Positions 24,001-33,753 of a stretch of 50,174 bases of DNA are shown in pieces. The DNA comes from Lingula anatina. Taxonomy: Eukaryota > Brachiopoda > Lingulata > Lingulida > Lingulidae. The position numbers and the translations under genes were made by a program. Under the pieces are notes generated by a model, which was not told the origin of the DNA, ran no database searches, and worked only from the letters and a program-made list of their open reading frames with translations. The first letter of the stretch is position 1. Every line of letters starts with the position of its first letter. The stretch is taken from assembly GCF_001039355.2 (NCBI RefSeq), contig NW_019774325.1:118546-168719 (forward strand), read 5' to 3'.

Positions 24001-26916
24001 ACTGAGTAACTGAAACAACACAACAGTGTATACTGACTCTTTGCAAAAGAGAACAGATACCTAAAGTGTTCTTTTATTCTGTATAAGAGGACGCAGAATC
24101 ACAGTGTACAACTTGACATGTGACATTTGAAAATATGTGTTGAATATGTGTACTAGTACACGTGGTCCCTTTAAGCATCCATGACCCTTCCTTGCATGAA
24201 TCAATTGTGACAAATGCTACACAAACCAAGTTTGAATGCTCCAATTTACTTGAAGTTGTTTAAAAACTGAATATCCACTAACCTTAGTCCATGTGTGCCC
24301 CCCATCTCTACTGATGTAAGAGTTGGATTTGGACTGCATGTTCAGATAGCCATCTTCATTACCTGAAAACAAAGCACCAAAACTTACTATTTTACAATAT
24401 AGTCAACAAAATGATTCAAATATTTAGGTCATAAACACATGCATTGACTTCTTGAATGGAGAAACCTTTCAGAGTGATCGTGGGCAAGGGGAGTGGCCAA
24501 AAGTTCTTGTAACAAGCTTTCACAATTTCTAATCACAAGCATCAGTGTAAATACATGTCATAACCATATGACAGTCAAGTTTCCAAGGACTGTAAAGTGT
24601 TTCTTTTTATCTCTGAATCACTGATTTTCTTCCCCATAACAAACTTGTGCACTTATCCAAAATAACATACACAAGTTTACCTTAAATATTGGTACCTACC
24701 CAAGCCAATAATAATTCCAGGTGCATTTTTCTTGCTAAAGATGCCTTGGGGAATAGAATATTTGAAAGAACTGTACATCATGTGCAGGTTCAAGGAACAG
24801 TCAGGCTGCAAAGTAAAACAGACAGGGGACTTTTAAAAAAGCAAAATACTAAAATGCAACAAGTTTTTTTGCTTTAAAAAAAAAAAAAGGGTGACAACAA
24901 ATATGTCATCTCATACAATACAGAGGCACATTTGTGAAATAGCACCAGTTTTGAAAGTGTTTTACTGACTGTACAGTCATATAAGTAAACTTTTCCTTCT
25001 ATCTTCCACAAAATTTCTGGGCATTAAATTTTTAATATTGTGTAATTATTGTTATTAAATAGAAAATGTACTCCTAGTATATAAACATTTTAAATAATTT
25101 GAAGAACAATAACAATGATAATAGATACAGCTAACATGTTAAAAGCAGAACTTTACCAGACGACACTTAGGGTCTGCTGCTGCCAGACGAGACCAATTCC
25201 CTCCTTTATCATATGTTACCATGGTAACTATACCATATGTTGTCCTGACATTGGACAAAAACACGCCTGGGGTGCTCTTAATCTGGAAACAAAAGTTAAC
25301 AAACTTGATATTATCCATATGAAGCCTAGATAATCACATAAAAACAGACGTAAATTTATCTCTAAATCTTAGGAGTAAGTTGTGAGTGAAACTGCAATCT
25401 AATGAATTTCCAATTCTGATTTTTATGTAATCATTGTGGATATCACACAAATATCCCAGTGAACAATGTTGCAATGTAATGAATCTAAATGTTTCCATGA
25501 TAAGGTAATCATTTTCAAATAAAAACCACTCACCTCAATCAAGTCACTGAAGGAAAAAGTACCAAAGTCCATGGTGACAACATTTTCCAGAGAGAGCACA
25601 AAGTACTGGCCCGTGATGTCAGAGAGATAGAGATTGAGAACATCTGTCCAGTGTCTTACTGCTACAAATACCTGATGTTCATCTGTGTCATATAGCTCAA
25701 ATTCCTGTAATATAGATAAGATATTTATACATATAACACTGATGTTAAATCCTTTCTTTCTGTAAACATCTGGTCATTAATTTTGGAATATCACTCAAAT
25801 TCTCAGAGGGAAAAGGTTTGTAACATTCTGAACAAAAACAAATCATAATCCTACAACTTTAACTATCTGTGCTTGGATAAGAATTACTTCAGTCATAGAC
25901 TGACAGAAAAAAGTTGTTTATTTTGCTCACCACAGATTCCAGTCCTTGTGGAAAGTAGGCTTTCTTGAATGGCTGTCTTCTGTAGGAAACATACATCTCT
26001 GCTGAACGCTGTGTGTTTTTCTAAAATTGAACATCACCACAATCTAAATGAAGAGGATTTTAATCCAGACCAAAAATAACCTCCTACAGAAATGGATGTC
26101 TAAAATTGAACATCACCACAATCTAAATGAACAGGATTTGGTCCAGACTGAATATAACCTGCTACAGAAATGGATTTGGCTTACAAAATATTAAAAGAAG
26201 GTTAAATCCTGAACAGAGCTTCTGTCAAAACACTGGGCCTGTTCAGAGCCCAGTTGTGCTGCAAACTAAGACACGGATCAAATATGACATGACCCACTGA
26301 GATTTAATTGCTCTGCCACTGCAGGCATGGTGTATGTGGGAGGCAGGGAATCTATTGTCAGTGAGCACCATATTTGTTCTATGGATCAGTTAGTCCGTTG
26401 ATCAACTTGGTACTGAATAGGCCCTAGCTTATATAACCCATATGACCTTACCTGTACAAAGATATATTCATTCTGTACCACCAGGGACTCCACTGCTATG
26501 GTCCCCAGTGCACTGCTCAGGTCAGTCAGTGGACTACAGTGGACATTGTCTGACTCTGTCCACTCTATGATGCAGGTTTTGTAATGCATTTGTCCTACAG
26601 ACAGAAAATATAGACAGTAATTCTCTAGTATGACATATTTTAGAAAGAAAACAGTCTACATAGATGCCTTCCCAATTTCATTCAAAATCTATTTCTTTAT
26701 TCATTCGATGCAATGTACTTTTAATGCTTAAATTGTAATTTTTTCACATACATACTACTTAATCTATACATAAAATACAAAGCAATATTCAAATTTTTAA
26801 AAAAATTTTAACAACATCTAATCCACAATCAGTGCACAAAAAGCCAATTACCTGTCACTGGGTCAGCAATCTCCATGTGCACTGTCAAGTTGTTTGTATC
26901 AACACCAGGAATAAAC
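18282..26916 (-). CDS. SorCS-like VPS10p/PKD-domain sorting receptor, partial (19 exons)
   Basis: Exons from 5' to 3' (complement): 26852-26916, 26452-26594, 25931-26020, 25534-25704, 25157-25282, 24700-24805, 24283-24362, 23921-24009, 23500-23604, 23057-23177, 21664-21794, 21109-21216, 20519-20696, 20032-20224, 19672-19820, 19328-19457, 18868-18998, 18525-18641 and 18282-18381. All have GT-AG borders and compatible phases, giving about 777 codons with no stop. Order: second half of the VPS10p propeller, the ten-cysteine module, two PKD-like domains, then a membrane-proximal domain. That is the layout of the SorCS branch of type I neuronal sorting receptors. Signal peptide, first propeller half, transmembrane helix and tail are not seen. 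The assignment to SorCS rather than sortilin rests on the PKD domains. Confidence 0.9.
19328..20224 (-). CDS. exons for two PKD-like domains
   Basis: Exon 20032-20224 contains CTFGDGHQQS and HQFLKVGTYHVTVQATNEKG, the PKD signature (FGDG, then H-F---GTY-V-V-A-N--G). Exons 19672-19820 and 19328-19457 form a second related fold, with FIWQFSHQ and SEPGNYTVHVTAVNAVSSY. PKD modules are immunoglobulin-like extracellular domains that separate the propeller from the membrane in SorCS proteins. Confidence 0.9.
20519..23177 (-). CDS. exons for VPS10p ten-cysteine (10CC) module
   Basis: Exons 23057-23177 (end), 21664-21794, 21109-21216 and 20519-20696 supply exactly ten cysteines, in the contexts GKC, HAC, ADC, SVC, CTC, FEC, GQC, EDC, DKC and TDC. 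The family-typical CDYGYE and GQCV-A-WY stretches are present. The introns hold a 953-bp PIF/Harbinger-like element (21959-22911), a fold-back MITE and a GT/AC inverted microsatellite. Confidence 0.9.
20925..21103. repeat. inverted (GT)n/(AC)n microsatellite with mirrored flanks and AT tracts
   Basis: AAATTTCTCTATATTCCATT leads into (GT)9, then GTATACAC, about (AC)29, and the exact inverse AATGGAATATAGAGAAATTT. That inverse flank plus (AT)n is then repeated once more in direct orientation. The AT tract ends at 21104, four bases from the splice donor bordering exon 21109-21216 on its 3' side. The structure could extrude as a cruciform, and the alternating purine-pyrimidine tract favours Z-DNA. 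Confidence 0.9.
21258..21433. mobile_element. fold-back MITE (family C), intronic copy 1
   Basis: Left arm GCATTCAGAACAGTGGACTA and right arm ending TCCACAGTTCTGAATGC are inverted counterparts of about 45 bases with a short centre. Related arms occur at 26235-26424 and 39166-39363 (shared GATCAAATATG and ACTAACTAGTCC-type motifs). No coding capacity. Confidence 0.8.
21959..22911. mobile_element. PIF/Harbinger-like non-autonomous transposon
   Basis: Left end GGCCCGGTTTCATCAAGG is repeated inverted at the right end (about 26 bases, including CTGGATAG). The trinucleotide TAT directly flanks both ends (21956-21958, 22912-22914), matching the 3-bp target duplication of PIF/Harbinger elements. Length 953. 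Inside are repeated GGATAG and TATCC motifs near the ends and a decayed transposase start. It lies in the intron between exons 23057-23177 and 21664-21794 of the SorCS-like gene. Confidence 0.8.
22161..22380 (+). pseudogene. remnant of Harbinger-type transposase N-terminus
   Basis: ATG 22161 opens MANLFALEVNPMRFHRRRM, then a frameshift. The next frame reads FDDLSDAESIDFITDVIK followed by DIAPATNKTHAISLRDQL. The order acidic start, helix, P-T-----A-S---Q resembles the N-terminus of HARBI1-like nucleases. The nuclease core with the acidic catalytic residues is absent. On the opposite strand an ATG near 22455 opens MADLAHLADSVNSSVDIFRR and leads into a GTATGT donor-like motif. This may be a second ORF remnant. 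Confidence 0.55.
22919..23045. repeat. fold-back MITE (family A), half copy
   Basis: One arm only: ATCTCGCTAAATTGCAATCA, then ACTTAAGCAGCTTAGATGTC, then GCTGCTAATGGGTAATTAAT. It ends next to exon 23057-23177 and starts eight bases from the Harbinger-like element, so the two may have inserted into a shared hot spot. Confidence 0.65.
23057..26916 (-). CDS. exons for VPS10p propeller, C-terminal half
   Basis: Ten exons (26852-26916 to 23057-23177) encode beta-propeller blades. Family-like stretches are DEHQVFVAVRHWTDVLNLYL, then SDITGQYFVLSLENVV. Three Asp-box motifs are readable: TYDKGGNWSRL, SRDGGHTWTK and STDVGGTWKP. These turn motifs recur in VPS10p blades. N-glycosylation sequons include NLT and NVS. 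The last exon ends with a cysteine that starts the ten-cysteine module. Exon phases agree at every junction, which supports the model strongly. Confidence 0.9.
26235..26424. mobile_element. fold-back MITE (family C), intronic copy 2
   Basis: Ends GGGCCTGTTCAG and CTGAATAGGCCC are inverted. The internal arms share GGATCAAATATG and CATATTTGTTCTATGGATCA with the copies at 21258 and 39166. It sits in the intron between exons 25931-26020 and 26452-26594. Confidence 0.75.
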
Positions 26917-26956
26917 CTGGAATACACAAAAATTCTAAAAATAAAAATACATATAA

Positions 26957-28448
26957 CCCCATAGCGCCTGATAGCATCTGACCTAGAAAGTGCCCTTGGT
27001 CCTGAGCTCTCTACACGGACGCACTCAATTTTACAGGCGGCCTCATATAATCAATGACAATGTATTCACTTGTCTAGAAAACACCTAAGAACTGTACATT
27101 TTTGGAAAGCCACTAATGTAAGCTTTAAAGTCATATCAGTTTTATACATATTTGTTAACATAGGTAGAAATAGCAGGAAATAAAATATGAGACTTGCTTT
27201 TTTCGAAGAGAAGTAAAAAACAAAACTTTAATTTCAGCATGCACATTCTTTTTCACTTTACCAAATAATTTGTTGAAATTTTCTCATAAACATTCGAAAT
27301 ATGTTTTAATCAATGTCAGAAAATTTTAGAAAGATATCTTATTTAAAATAAAGTTGAGTTAAAATAAATTTCCTGGGATGCGTGCTGTACCTAAAAACCT
27401 TCATCACGTCAGCTAGTTGCACAATATACGGGCGAGCTAGCTGACTGGAAGACTTCCACCTAATTACGTTTATAATTACAAATAGATTGTAAATTAAGTG
27501 CCATTTTCAATAGTTTTTCTACAGCTTTTTAATCAACTTAACCAGGATGCTCATAAAATTTTGTTTTGCACTCAAATAATATACAAGAATACAAACATTG
27601 TCATGAGCAAATATTACACTTTCGTGAATAAAAATTGCATCATAAAAATACAAGCAAACGTGGCATTTGTACTTATACACAAGCAGGAAAAGACATGTTG
27701 ATACAGCGCACTAGTAAACATATTACATCTGTATTTATGCACAAACAGGAAAAGACATATGTAGATGCAGCACACAAGTAAACATATGTCATTTGTACTT
27801 ATACATAAGCAGGAAAAGACATGTTGATGCAGTACAACGTAACATATGACATTTGTATTTATGCACAAGCAGGAAAAGACATGTTGATACAGCACACAAG
27901 GCAACATTTAGCCTGACTTGCCACGGAACGTTTACAGTCATTTTATCAGCGATATAGCCCTTCCAATTACTATTGTCGTCTGCTTGGTTACTGCCATTAG
28001 TATCATTAGCGTTTTTCATAAATCAAGCCCCACGTCCGAATCTGCTCTCTGACAACTCATACTAGCCAAAGGTACATAATCTCTGAAGTTATCGGAGTAT
28101 CAAAATCTATCAAGGACGCTTCCCCGAAGTCTGAATTTTCTAACAAATCTAGAACATTTCTCAACCCATAATTTCTGCTGACTTCTCGTCGCCATTTTGA
28201 CTTCTTAGCGCCTCGACAATGGTTGAAATAAATCGCTTTATCATTATCTAAATCTCGCTACACGTCTTTCAAAAGCCGGTGGTAAACAAAAAACTAACAT
28301 TAAGTTATTCTTGTGATAGAAGCATGAATTGTTACAAACGACAGAGGACAGTACAAGCATGTAAACACAGAAACCGCGTATATGCGGTTCCCGGCACTGA
28401 GGACTTTTTAAAATGAACCGCATATGTGCGGTTCCCGGCGCTATGGGG
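26957..28448 (+). mobile_element. TTAA-flanked piggyBac-like element, complete copy 2
   Basis: Left end CCCCATAGCGCC and right end GGCGCTATGGGG are perfect inverted repeats. TTAA follows the right end (28449-28452) and ATAA, a one-base variant, precedes the left. Copy 1 at 17284 is preceded by intact TTAA. The TTAA target and C-rich TIR followed by GCGCC point to the piggyBac superfamily. The interior holds a minisatellite and, near the right end, two hairpins (AACCGCGTATATGCGGTT and AACCGCATATGTGCGGTT). A minus-strand frame at 28190-27930 is acid/asparagine-rich but broken. No DDD core is seen, so it is non-autonomous. Confidence 0.8.
27656..27905. repeat. minisatellite of roughly 61 bp inside the piggyBac-like element
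   Basis: Four head-to-tail units are built on AAGCAGGAAAAGACATGTTG, each followed by a CAGCACACAAGTAACAT-type segment and a CATTTGTACTTATA-type segment. Copy 1 of the element carries about three of these (17995-18178) before its contig join. The array makes the cysteine-rich repeated translations seen on the minus strand, which are not a gene. Confidence 0.9.
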
Positions 28449-28559
28449 TTAAGAACGTAAATATTTCATCACTGCAGATGCAGATTCAAATAGCATTGGA
28501 ATTGATTAGAAATAATGGAAAATAACAATGATTTTCTGCTATCAATAAATAAAGACCAA

Positions 28560-28781
28560 AACAAAACTGAGTATGAAAATTGTAAGCCCCCCCCAAAAAA
28601 AAAATGAAAAAAAAAAAATAATAATAATAACTAGAGGATCAGAGAGGCGATACCGCCTCCGAATATTGTACCACCAGCTGGAGCAAGCGCATTCGTATAG
28701 ACCCCCACATACACAAAATAAGNGTTAATTGCCTTATTAGAGAGAGAAACCCATCCAAAGCCCCTTTCTGCAAGAATAAAG
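28560..28781. other. low-complexity and contig join 3' of the GPCR
   Basis: C-run, A-runs and (AAT)n at 28586-28630, then a short open minus-strand stretch (28631-28720) broken by the N at 28723. Its translation (NALAPAGGTIFGGGIASLIL) is not one I recognise. It could be an unlinked exon end on the other contig. Confidence 0.4.
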
Positions 28782-29936
28782 TCACCATAGGGTTCTTCGT
28801 ATTCTTTTAAACAAATCGACGTACCCTTTACGCACACTTCTAAGTCTGATCCCGTAAATCACCGGGTCCAAAATGGCGTTCAAAACAAAGATGGTCGTGA
28901 CAATGTAGGAATACCAAGGACAGTCCGGCATTGCAGATTTAAGGCAAACTAAATTTACTATAACATATGGCAGCCAGAATATGATGAGTACCGCATATAA
29001 AAGGGTCGCAGTGACGGCAAACTTATAGTTGCTGTCAATTGTAGAGCGCCTAATATTGTGTTCACCGCCACTGTGATTCGGCTCAAGGCAGACTTTCTCC
29101 ATTTCGTCTCGCAAATTTCTGCCATTCCTTGTATTTTCATGTCTTGATATCACGTGACTTGCCTTCATAATATTCTTTCTGGCGTTCCTTGCAATTTGGA
29201 AGTTTATTCCATAACATAATGAGACGATGATAATGCTCATACCAAGTAAAGCAGACGACAGCAGACTCTCCATATGGTCATATTGAACGCCAAAAGCGTA
29301 CGTGATGCACACACAAGAGTAGGAAAGTTCTGTGCTGTCGGCCATAACTTTGAAAAGTACGCTAAATCCGAGAGAAAAGGATAGCAGCCATATCATTAAG
29401 AACAGCACCCACTGTTTTGTCCCCTTCAGCAAATTCATCGTGTGCAAAGGTTTTGAGAGTTTCAGTGTCGTAAAAGCCACCAGGGACAGTGTCGTAAAAG
29501 CTTCGGCAAATACACCACTTGTCAGCACGCACTTTACAAAGATCAGCGCACATATGGTTGAATTAGGAAGGGGGCTGTTACTTATATTCAAAGCATAATA
29601 AATCACAGTAGTCAGTAGAACAAGCGCATCTGAGACACAAAGATTTGCCATAATTTGATATAAGGCATCGCCGCTGTTTTTCATGTTTCTCATTACCACG
29701 AATGAGACGGCGTTTTCTATAATTCCTATAACGTAGAATAAAATCGGAATGTAAAAATATTTCGGGTGATAATGATCACCATCGTCTTCAACAACATCAT
29801 CTGTAGAAATATTAAGCTGTGCTCTCACAATGAAGGTTGTTTTGAGGTCAGAGTCCAGGTACCAATCACTGGAGAGGTTTGTATATCCACTGGAAAAGTT
29901 TATGTTCCCTTGTTTTACCGCTACGCAAATCTCCAT
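28782..29936 (-). CDS. class A (rhodopsin-like) GPCR, intronless, DRY-less
   Basis: 384 residues in one exon with seven hydrophobic segments. Extracellular N-terminus of about 60 residues with sequons (NFS, NLS, NIS). TM1 has IIEN (74-75) where GN is usual, an acidic-Asn pair typical of the melanocortin/EDG/cannabinoid/adenosine group. TM2 has NLCVSDALVL with D103. TM3 follows C129 but ends AFTTLKLSKPL, so DRY is replaced by about FTT (155-157). TM6 has FWLP (320-323) and TM7 NAILDPVIY, a DPxxY form. The C-tail after TM7 is short and basic. It probably couples to G proteins at the plasma membrane, but the ligand is unknown. The MECA-group assignment is inference. Confidence 0.85.
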   Translation of the reverse strand: MEICVAVKQGNINFSSGYTNLSSDWYLDSDLKTTFIVRAQLNISTDDVVEDDGDHYHPKYFYIPILFYVIGIIENAVSFVVMRNMKNSGDALYQIMANLCVSDALVLLTTVIYYALNISNSPLPNSTICALIFVKCVLTSGVFAEAFTTLSLVAFTTLKLSKPLHTMNLLKGTKQWVLFLMIWLLSFSLGFSVLFKVMADSTELSYSCVCITYAFGVQYDHMESLLSSALLGMSIIIVSLCYGINFQIARNARKNIMKASHVISRHENTRNGRNLRDEMEKVCLEPNHSGGEHNIRRSTIDSNYKFAVTATLLYAVLIIFWLPYVIVNLVCLKSAMPDCPWYSYIVTTIFVLNAILDPVIYGIRLRSVRKGYVDLFKRIRRTLW

Positions 29937-32278
29937 TTACCTCTTTGAATGGCGGCGTCTGTTTGATCTCTCGACGTGTCAGTCACCTTTACTTCACTGA
30001 TACCGCCATATCGCTGCTCTGTAAATGTGACGAAAAAAAAAAAAAAACAAGATCAGGTACTGCGTTATATACCCAAGAGCCAAGATATTTACGTTTATAT
30101 AGTGCAATATGTTAGTAAAATGCACGACCTGTACATTGTACGGTCACTGCTAACTTTGGCATAGATTTTGCCTGTCGTGACACCAAAGCAATACAGTGAA
30201 AGGGATAAATTATACATAATGTGAGAAGTACATTTAGATTTGTTTTAAACTTGAAGCGGCCATCTGGTTCATGTGTTGGCATATTAATGTGGCAGCCAGA
30301 ATTTGCCAATCCAAGCAGATAAATTTATTCAAATAAAACCAGGTAAATTGAGATTAATTGGAAAAAGTATGGTAATGAAGATAAAAAAAGTAATGAATCA
30401 TACGTAAAATTATTTTAATTCAACTGAAAATCTTGTAAACAATCTCATATATCAAATTTAAACATTGATGTCATTTAATTTTGTCAGTCTTTATTATAGC
30501 AAATATCACACAGAGCACCAGTATATGACGTTATCTACGTCGTGCGTAAAAGCGCAATATGGGTGCTTTTTTTGTGTACTACAGTTGGCATAGTAAGCCG
30601 ATTTCGTCCAATACTTACATTTATATAAAATGCCTCACCAATTATCTACAAAGCTGGTGGGAAACACGGCATGCTAACAGGAAAATCTTGAGCAAGTACG
30701 CATCTTGAATCATCGAATCTTCTCGATCAGCACATGCGATTGGAAAACCAAATAATTTCTTATGTTCATCGATAATCATCGACATGCATATAACAGTACA
30801 AGTGTGAGGGACTTCGAACTGCACAAAATAAAATGGTACGAGTAATTACCAACTGGCTGACAATTTAATAAGTGTGACTGGCAGTGAGTAACAAATTATG
30901 ACACTATAGCAATGCATATACAAACACCCATGCCAATATCATGATGACTACCCGCTTCATATGTATATATAATGAACCTTCCGCCAAATACAGTTCATTG
31001 TATATAGTAAATTTAATTACCACAAAGTCACAGCAAGTAGATAAAAGGTTAAAAGGACAGAGAGACCGATCATAAACGTGCAAATGAAAATTTGATAATA
31101 TGTGTCATTTGAAAACCCGCACATGATCGACGCTTGACATCAAAACCCAACCTATAGCAAAGCATCGACTCATTAGTATGCTAGTGTTGGTATAACTGTG
31201 GCTGCTTTGCCCTGTTAATTGTGCCCTGCTGTGTGAGTGTTTTCTCCAATGACACTAAACCCACCCTTGATGAACAGAAAAATAATTACCATCAAACAGA
31301 AGTAGCCATGGTTATAGATAAATCAAATGGGGCCTGGTTAGGATGTAGAATATTGTTTAATTTTGCGCATTGACAAGATGAAAGATCATGAAAGTGTTTT
31401 TCAGTATATTCCTAATGGAAAGCGCTTACCGTGCGTGATATATTTATTCCACCGTATACCTGAGTGCATACACACTTTAAGCAACAGGCCGGAAATGCTT
31501 TAGAATATTGTCATTTAATGTGCTGAATATGGAAATCCCCCAAACCTCCTTTCACTTAAACCCGTGGATACAGCAAATAATTATTCTAACGGGAAAACTA
31601 ATGAACCATTGAGTGCCACGTGGTTATTGCAATGAGAAAATACCACCGAGCTAAAACTGTCTGCACCCCAGTGTAAAGAAAATGAGGGTCCGAGTAACAG
31701 ACCCCCCCCCCTCCATTAGATCCATAAAGGTTCGGGTAAGGCAAACGTAAAAGGACCAAAATCTAGGACGGGGCTTTCCTGTATAACTCAATGGGAACCG
31801 GGCACCGTGTCACTGGGAACTCTGCTGTAGATGACAATGATTTTTCGGAGATAATCTTTATCGCATAAAATCGATCGTAAATTACGGTATTTATAACCTT
31901 TCATCGCATCCTCGTATATAATCTGTGCTTATCCTTATACGATGACAAGAGAAATAAAATTTCCAGAAATAACAAATGTCCACCAAAGTCTATTCTGACA
32001 TAAGGAATTTATGATCTACAGGTATCATTGCGGAAAACACTTACCATGACAGACAGACTGCACATGTATAGCTATCGAAATGCTGAGGCTCTTTGGTGTG
32101 ACATCTGACTCACATGAAAAATATCAACTCGGCTAGAAGGGACGAAGGTCCAAGGTCAACAATGCCCCAAGTTAATGTCTGGCATTTAAGACAATGAAGT
32201 CAGATCTAGATGACCTTCTCCAGCTTTTTCCTCACCTCAGGCCAATGGGTTAGGCAAACATTTAAGACTGGTGACTAG
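29937..32278. other. intergenic, 5' side of the DRY-less GPCR; no other gene seen
   Basis: AT-rich, with an A-run at 30033-30047 and a C-run at 31701-31711. Open frames are short and without domains. The promoter of the GPCR should lie here but I cannot point to a convincing core element. Confidence 0.5.
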
Positions 32279-32526
32279 TGTTCCCATACCTAGATCGATT
32301 TAACAGGATCGATCCATCTCCAAGGGGTTTCTTGCTAAATTGCTTTCAACTTAAGCGGCTTAGATGTCTGGCACGCCTACGGAAGCTGCTAAACGAAAAT
32401 TAATCACCTCCTAGCAACTTCAGTAGACTTGAAAGACCTCTTAGCCGCTTAAGTTGATTGCAATTTAGCGAGAATCCCCTTGGAGATAGATCAATCCACA
32501 CTTGGTACAATAGGGTCTGGGAATGG
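32279..32526. mobile_element. fold-back MITE (family A), near-complete copy
   Basis: The outer arms start GTTCCCATACCTAGATCGAT and end with CTGGGAATGG-type inverse sequence. The inner arms CTTAAGCGGCTTAGATGTCT and CTTAGCCGCTTAAGTTGA are nearly perfect inverses over about 60 bases. The loop holds GCTGCTAAACGAAAATTAAT. Related sequence occurs at 780-880, 3860-4080, 5640-5798 and 22919-23045. No coding capacity. Confidence 0.8.
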
Positions 32527-33010
32527 TCCCTTAAATCAATTAATGCAATGCATGATCAGGAGACAACGTTATCCGATCAATAGGGAGCAGCCCATCCAAG
32601 GTAATGTCTTAAAGCTGGATTGTTTTTAAAATACATAGATATTGCTTCAGAATAAGGCTGAGACCCAGCGGTTTTTAAATTCCCTGTAGTTTTACTGTCG
32701 TTGATAATGAATTAAGAATTATTGTCTTTGCAAATCTTGCAGAAAATTGGATGTGTCAGAACACTATGTGCTTGATATAATTATAAATACATCTCATGCG
32801 TTACGTGTACGTCGTGATCTATGAGTTGGCTAAGATAAAAGAGCGTAGAGATTTATAGCCTACCGAAAGGAACATGTATAACACATTAGGAAAGAAAAAG
32901 TGAAGAAACGGCACCTGCAGACGAAGATTGTTTTGAGAGTTGCTACAAGTAGGGTTGAACTCCCAAGACGAAAGTAGGTTTAATTCATTGATAACGCTAA
33001 CATTTTGTCG

Positions 33011-33178
33011 CTTTCACAACACAGCATACACCTAAATAATATGTGATCATAAATATATACTAGTAGCACATGTGCTGAGCTTACTTATGGCCCAATTTGG
33101 TCAGCGTTTCGATGCACACAAAAATCGACCGAATCGGGGCATTAGTAAGCTCAGCATAAGCGTACTGTGTTGTGAAAG
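33011..33178. repeat. imperfect palindrome, possible fold-back element
   Basis: CTTTCACAACACAG (33011-33024) is exactly inverted at 33165-33178. Nested inside, GCTGAGCTTACT (33074-33085) is exactly inverted at 33144-33155, and the stem continues imperfectly (GGCCCAATTTGGTC against GACCGAATCGGGGC). The left side is longer, so one arm carries extra sequence. Single copy in the window. Confidence 0.75.
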
Positions 33179-33570
33179 AAAGAAAATGTCTGGATTATCA
33201 ATGAAGCCCACGATCTTCCGTCTTGAGAGTTCAGTCACCTCCTTCTCCCTCCTGCGTTAATTTCAAGAAGAGCTCAAAATGACAATTATCTGCTTTTTGA
33301 TCATGAATGAACAATAAATGACTGCGATCATTATTACTTAGAAACATTACGATTCAGAACATATTCCGTTTGGATTAATCGAACAATTTGAAGTGCATTT
33401 AGCCAATTGCACCTAACGAATGATTCTGTCGCACTTTGTGAGAAATCCACTACAGCACCGTGTAGTAATTATATGATGCGCGGTTATTGAATGTACAATT
33501 TTCTCGTGGAGGAGATTAATAAATGTGTTGTTTATCAATATCTCACCTAACACAATGTTCTTATTTTTCA

Positions 33571-33753
33571 GTGAAACCACCAGTAGCATTCGGCATAATT
33601 GTTAATGGCATGAAAAATGAAGCACCAAATGCAAAGCAGCCCCTGCTTATTAACGCCCTCTTTTCTAGTGAAATGAAATTCTTAGTAATGGACCTTACAG
33701 AACATGCAACAGAAAATGTTCATTTGCAAAAGGACAGAAGAGGAAAAGCATAA
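33571..33753 (+). other. possible terminal exon, unrecognised
   Basis: An acceptor-like CTTATTTTTCAG at 33560-33571 is followed by an open frame of about 60 codons (VKPPVAFGIIVNGMKNEA, then NAKQPLLINALF) to a TAA. The translation matches nothing I know, and no partner exon is identified. It could be a chance frame. Confidence 0.15.

Noticed and set aside
27600-27910. CRISPR-like array
   Set aside because: The units of roughly 61 bp are contiguous tandem repeats without unique spacers and lie in a transposon in an animal genome.
27614-28019. Cysteine-rich repeated open frames on the minus strand
   Set aside because: They translate the minisatellite inside the piggyBac-like element and have no start or splice context of a gene.
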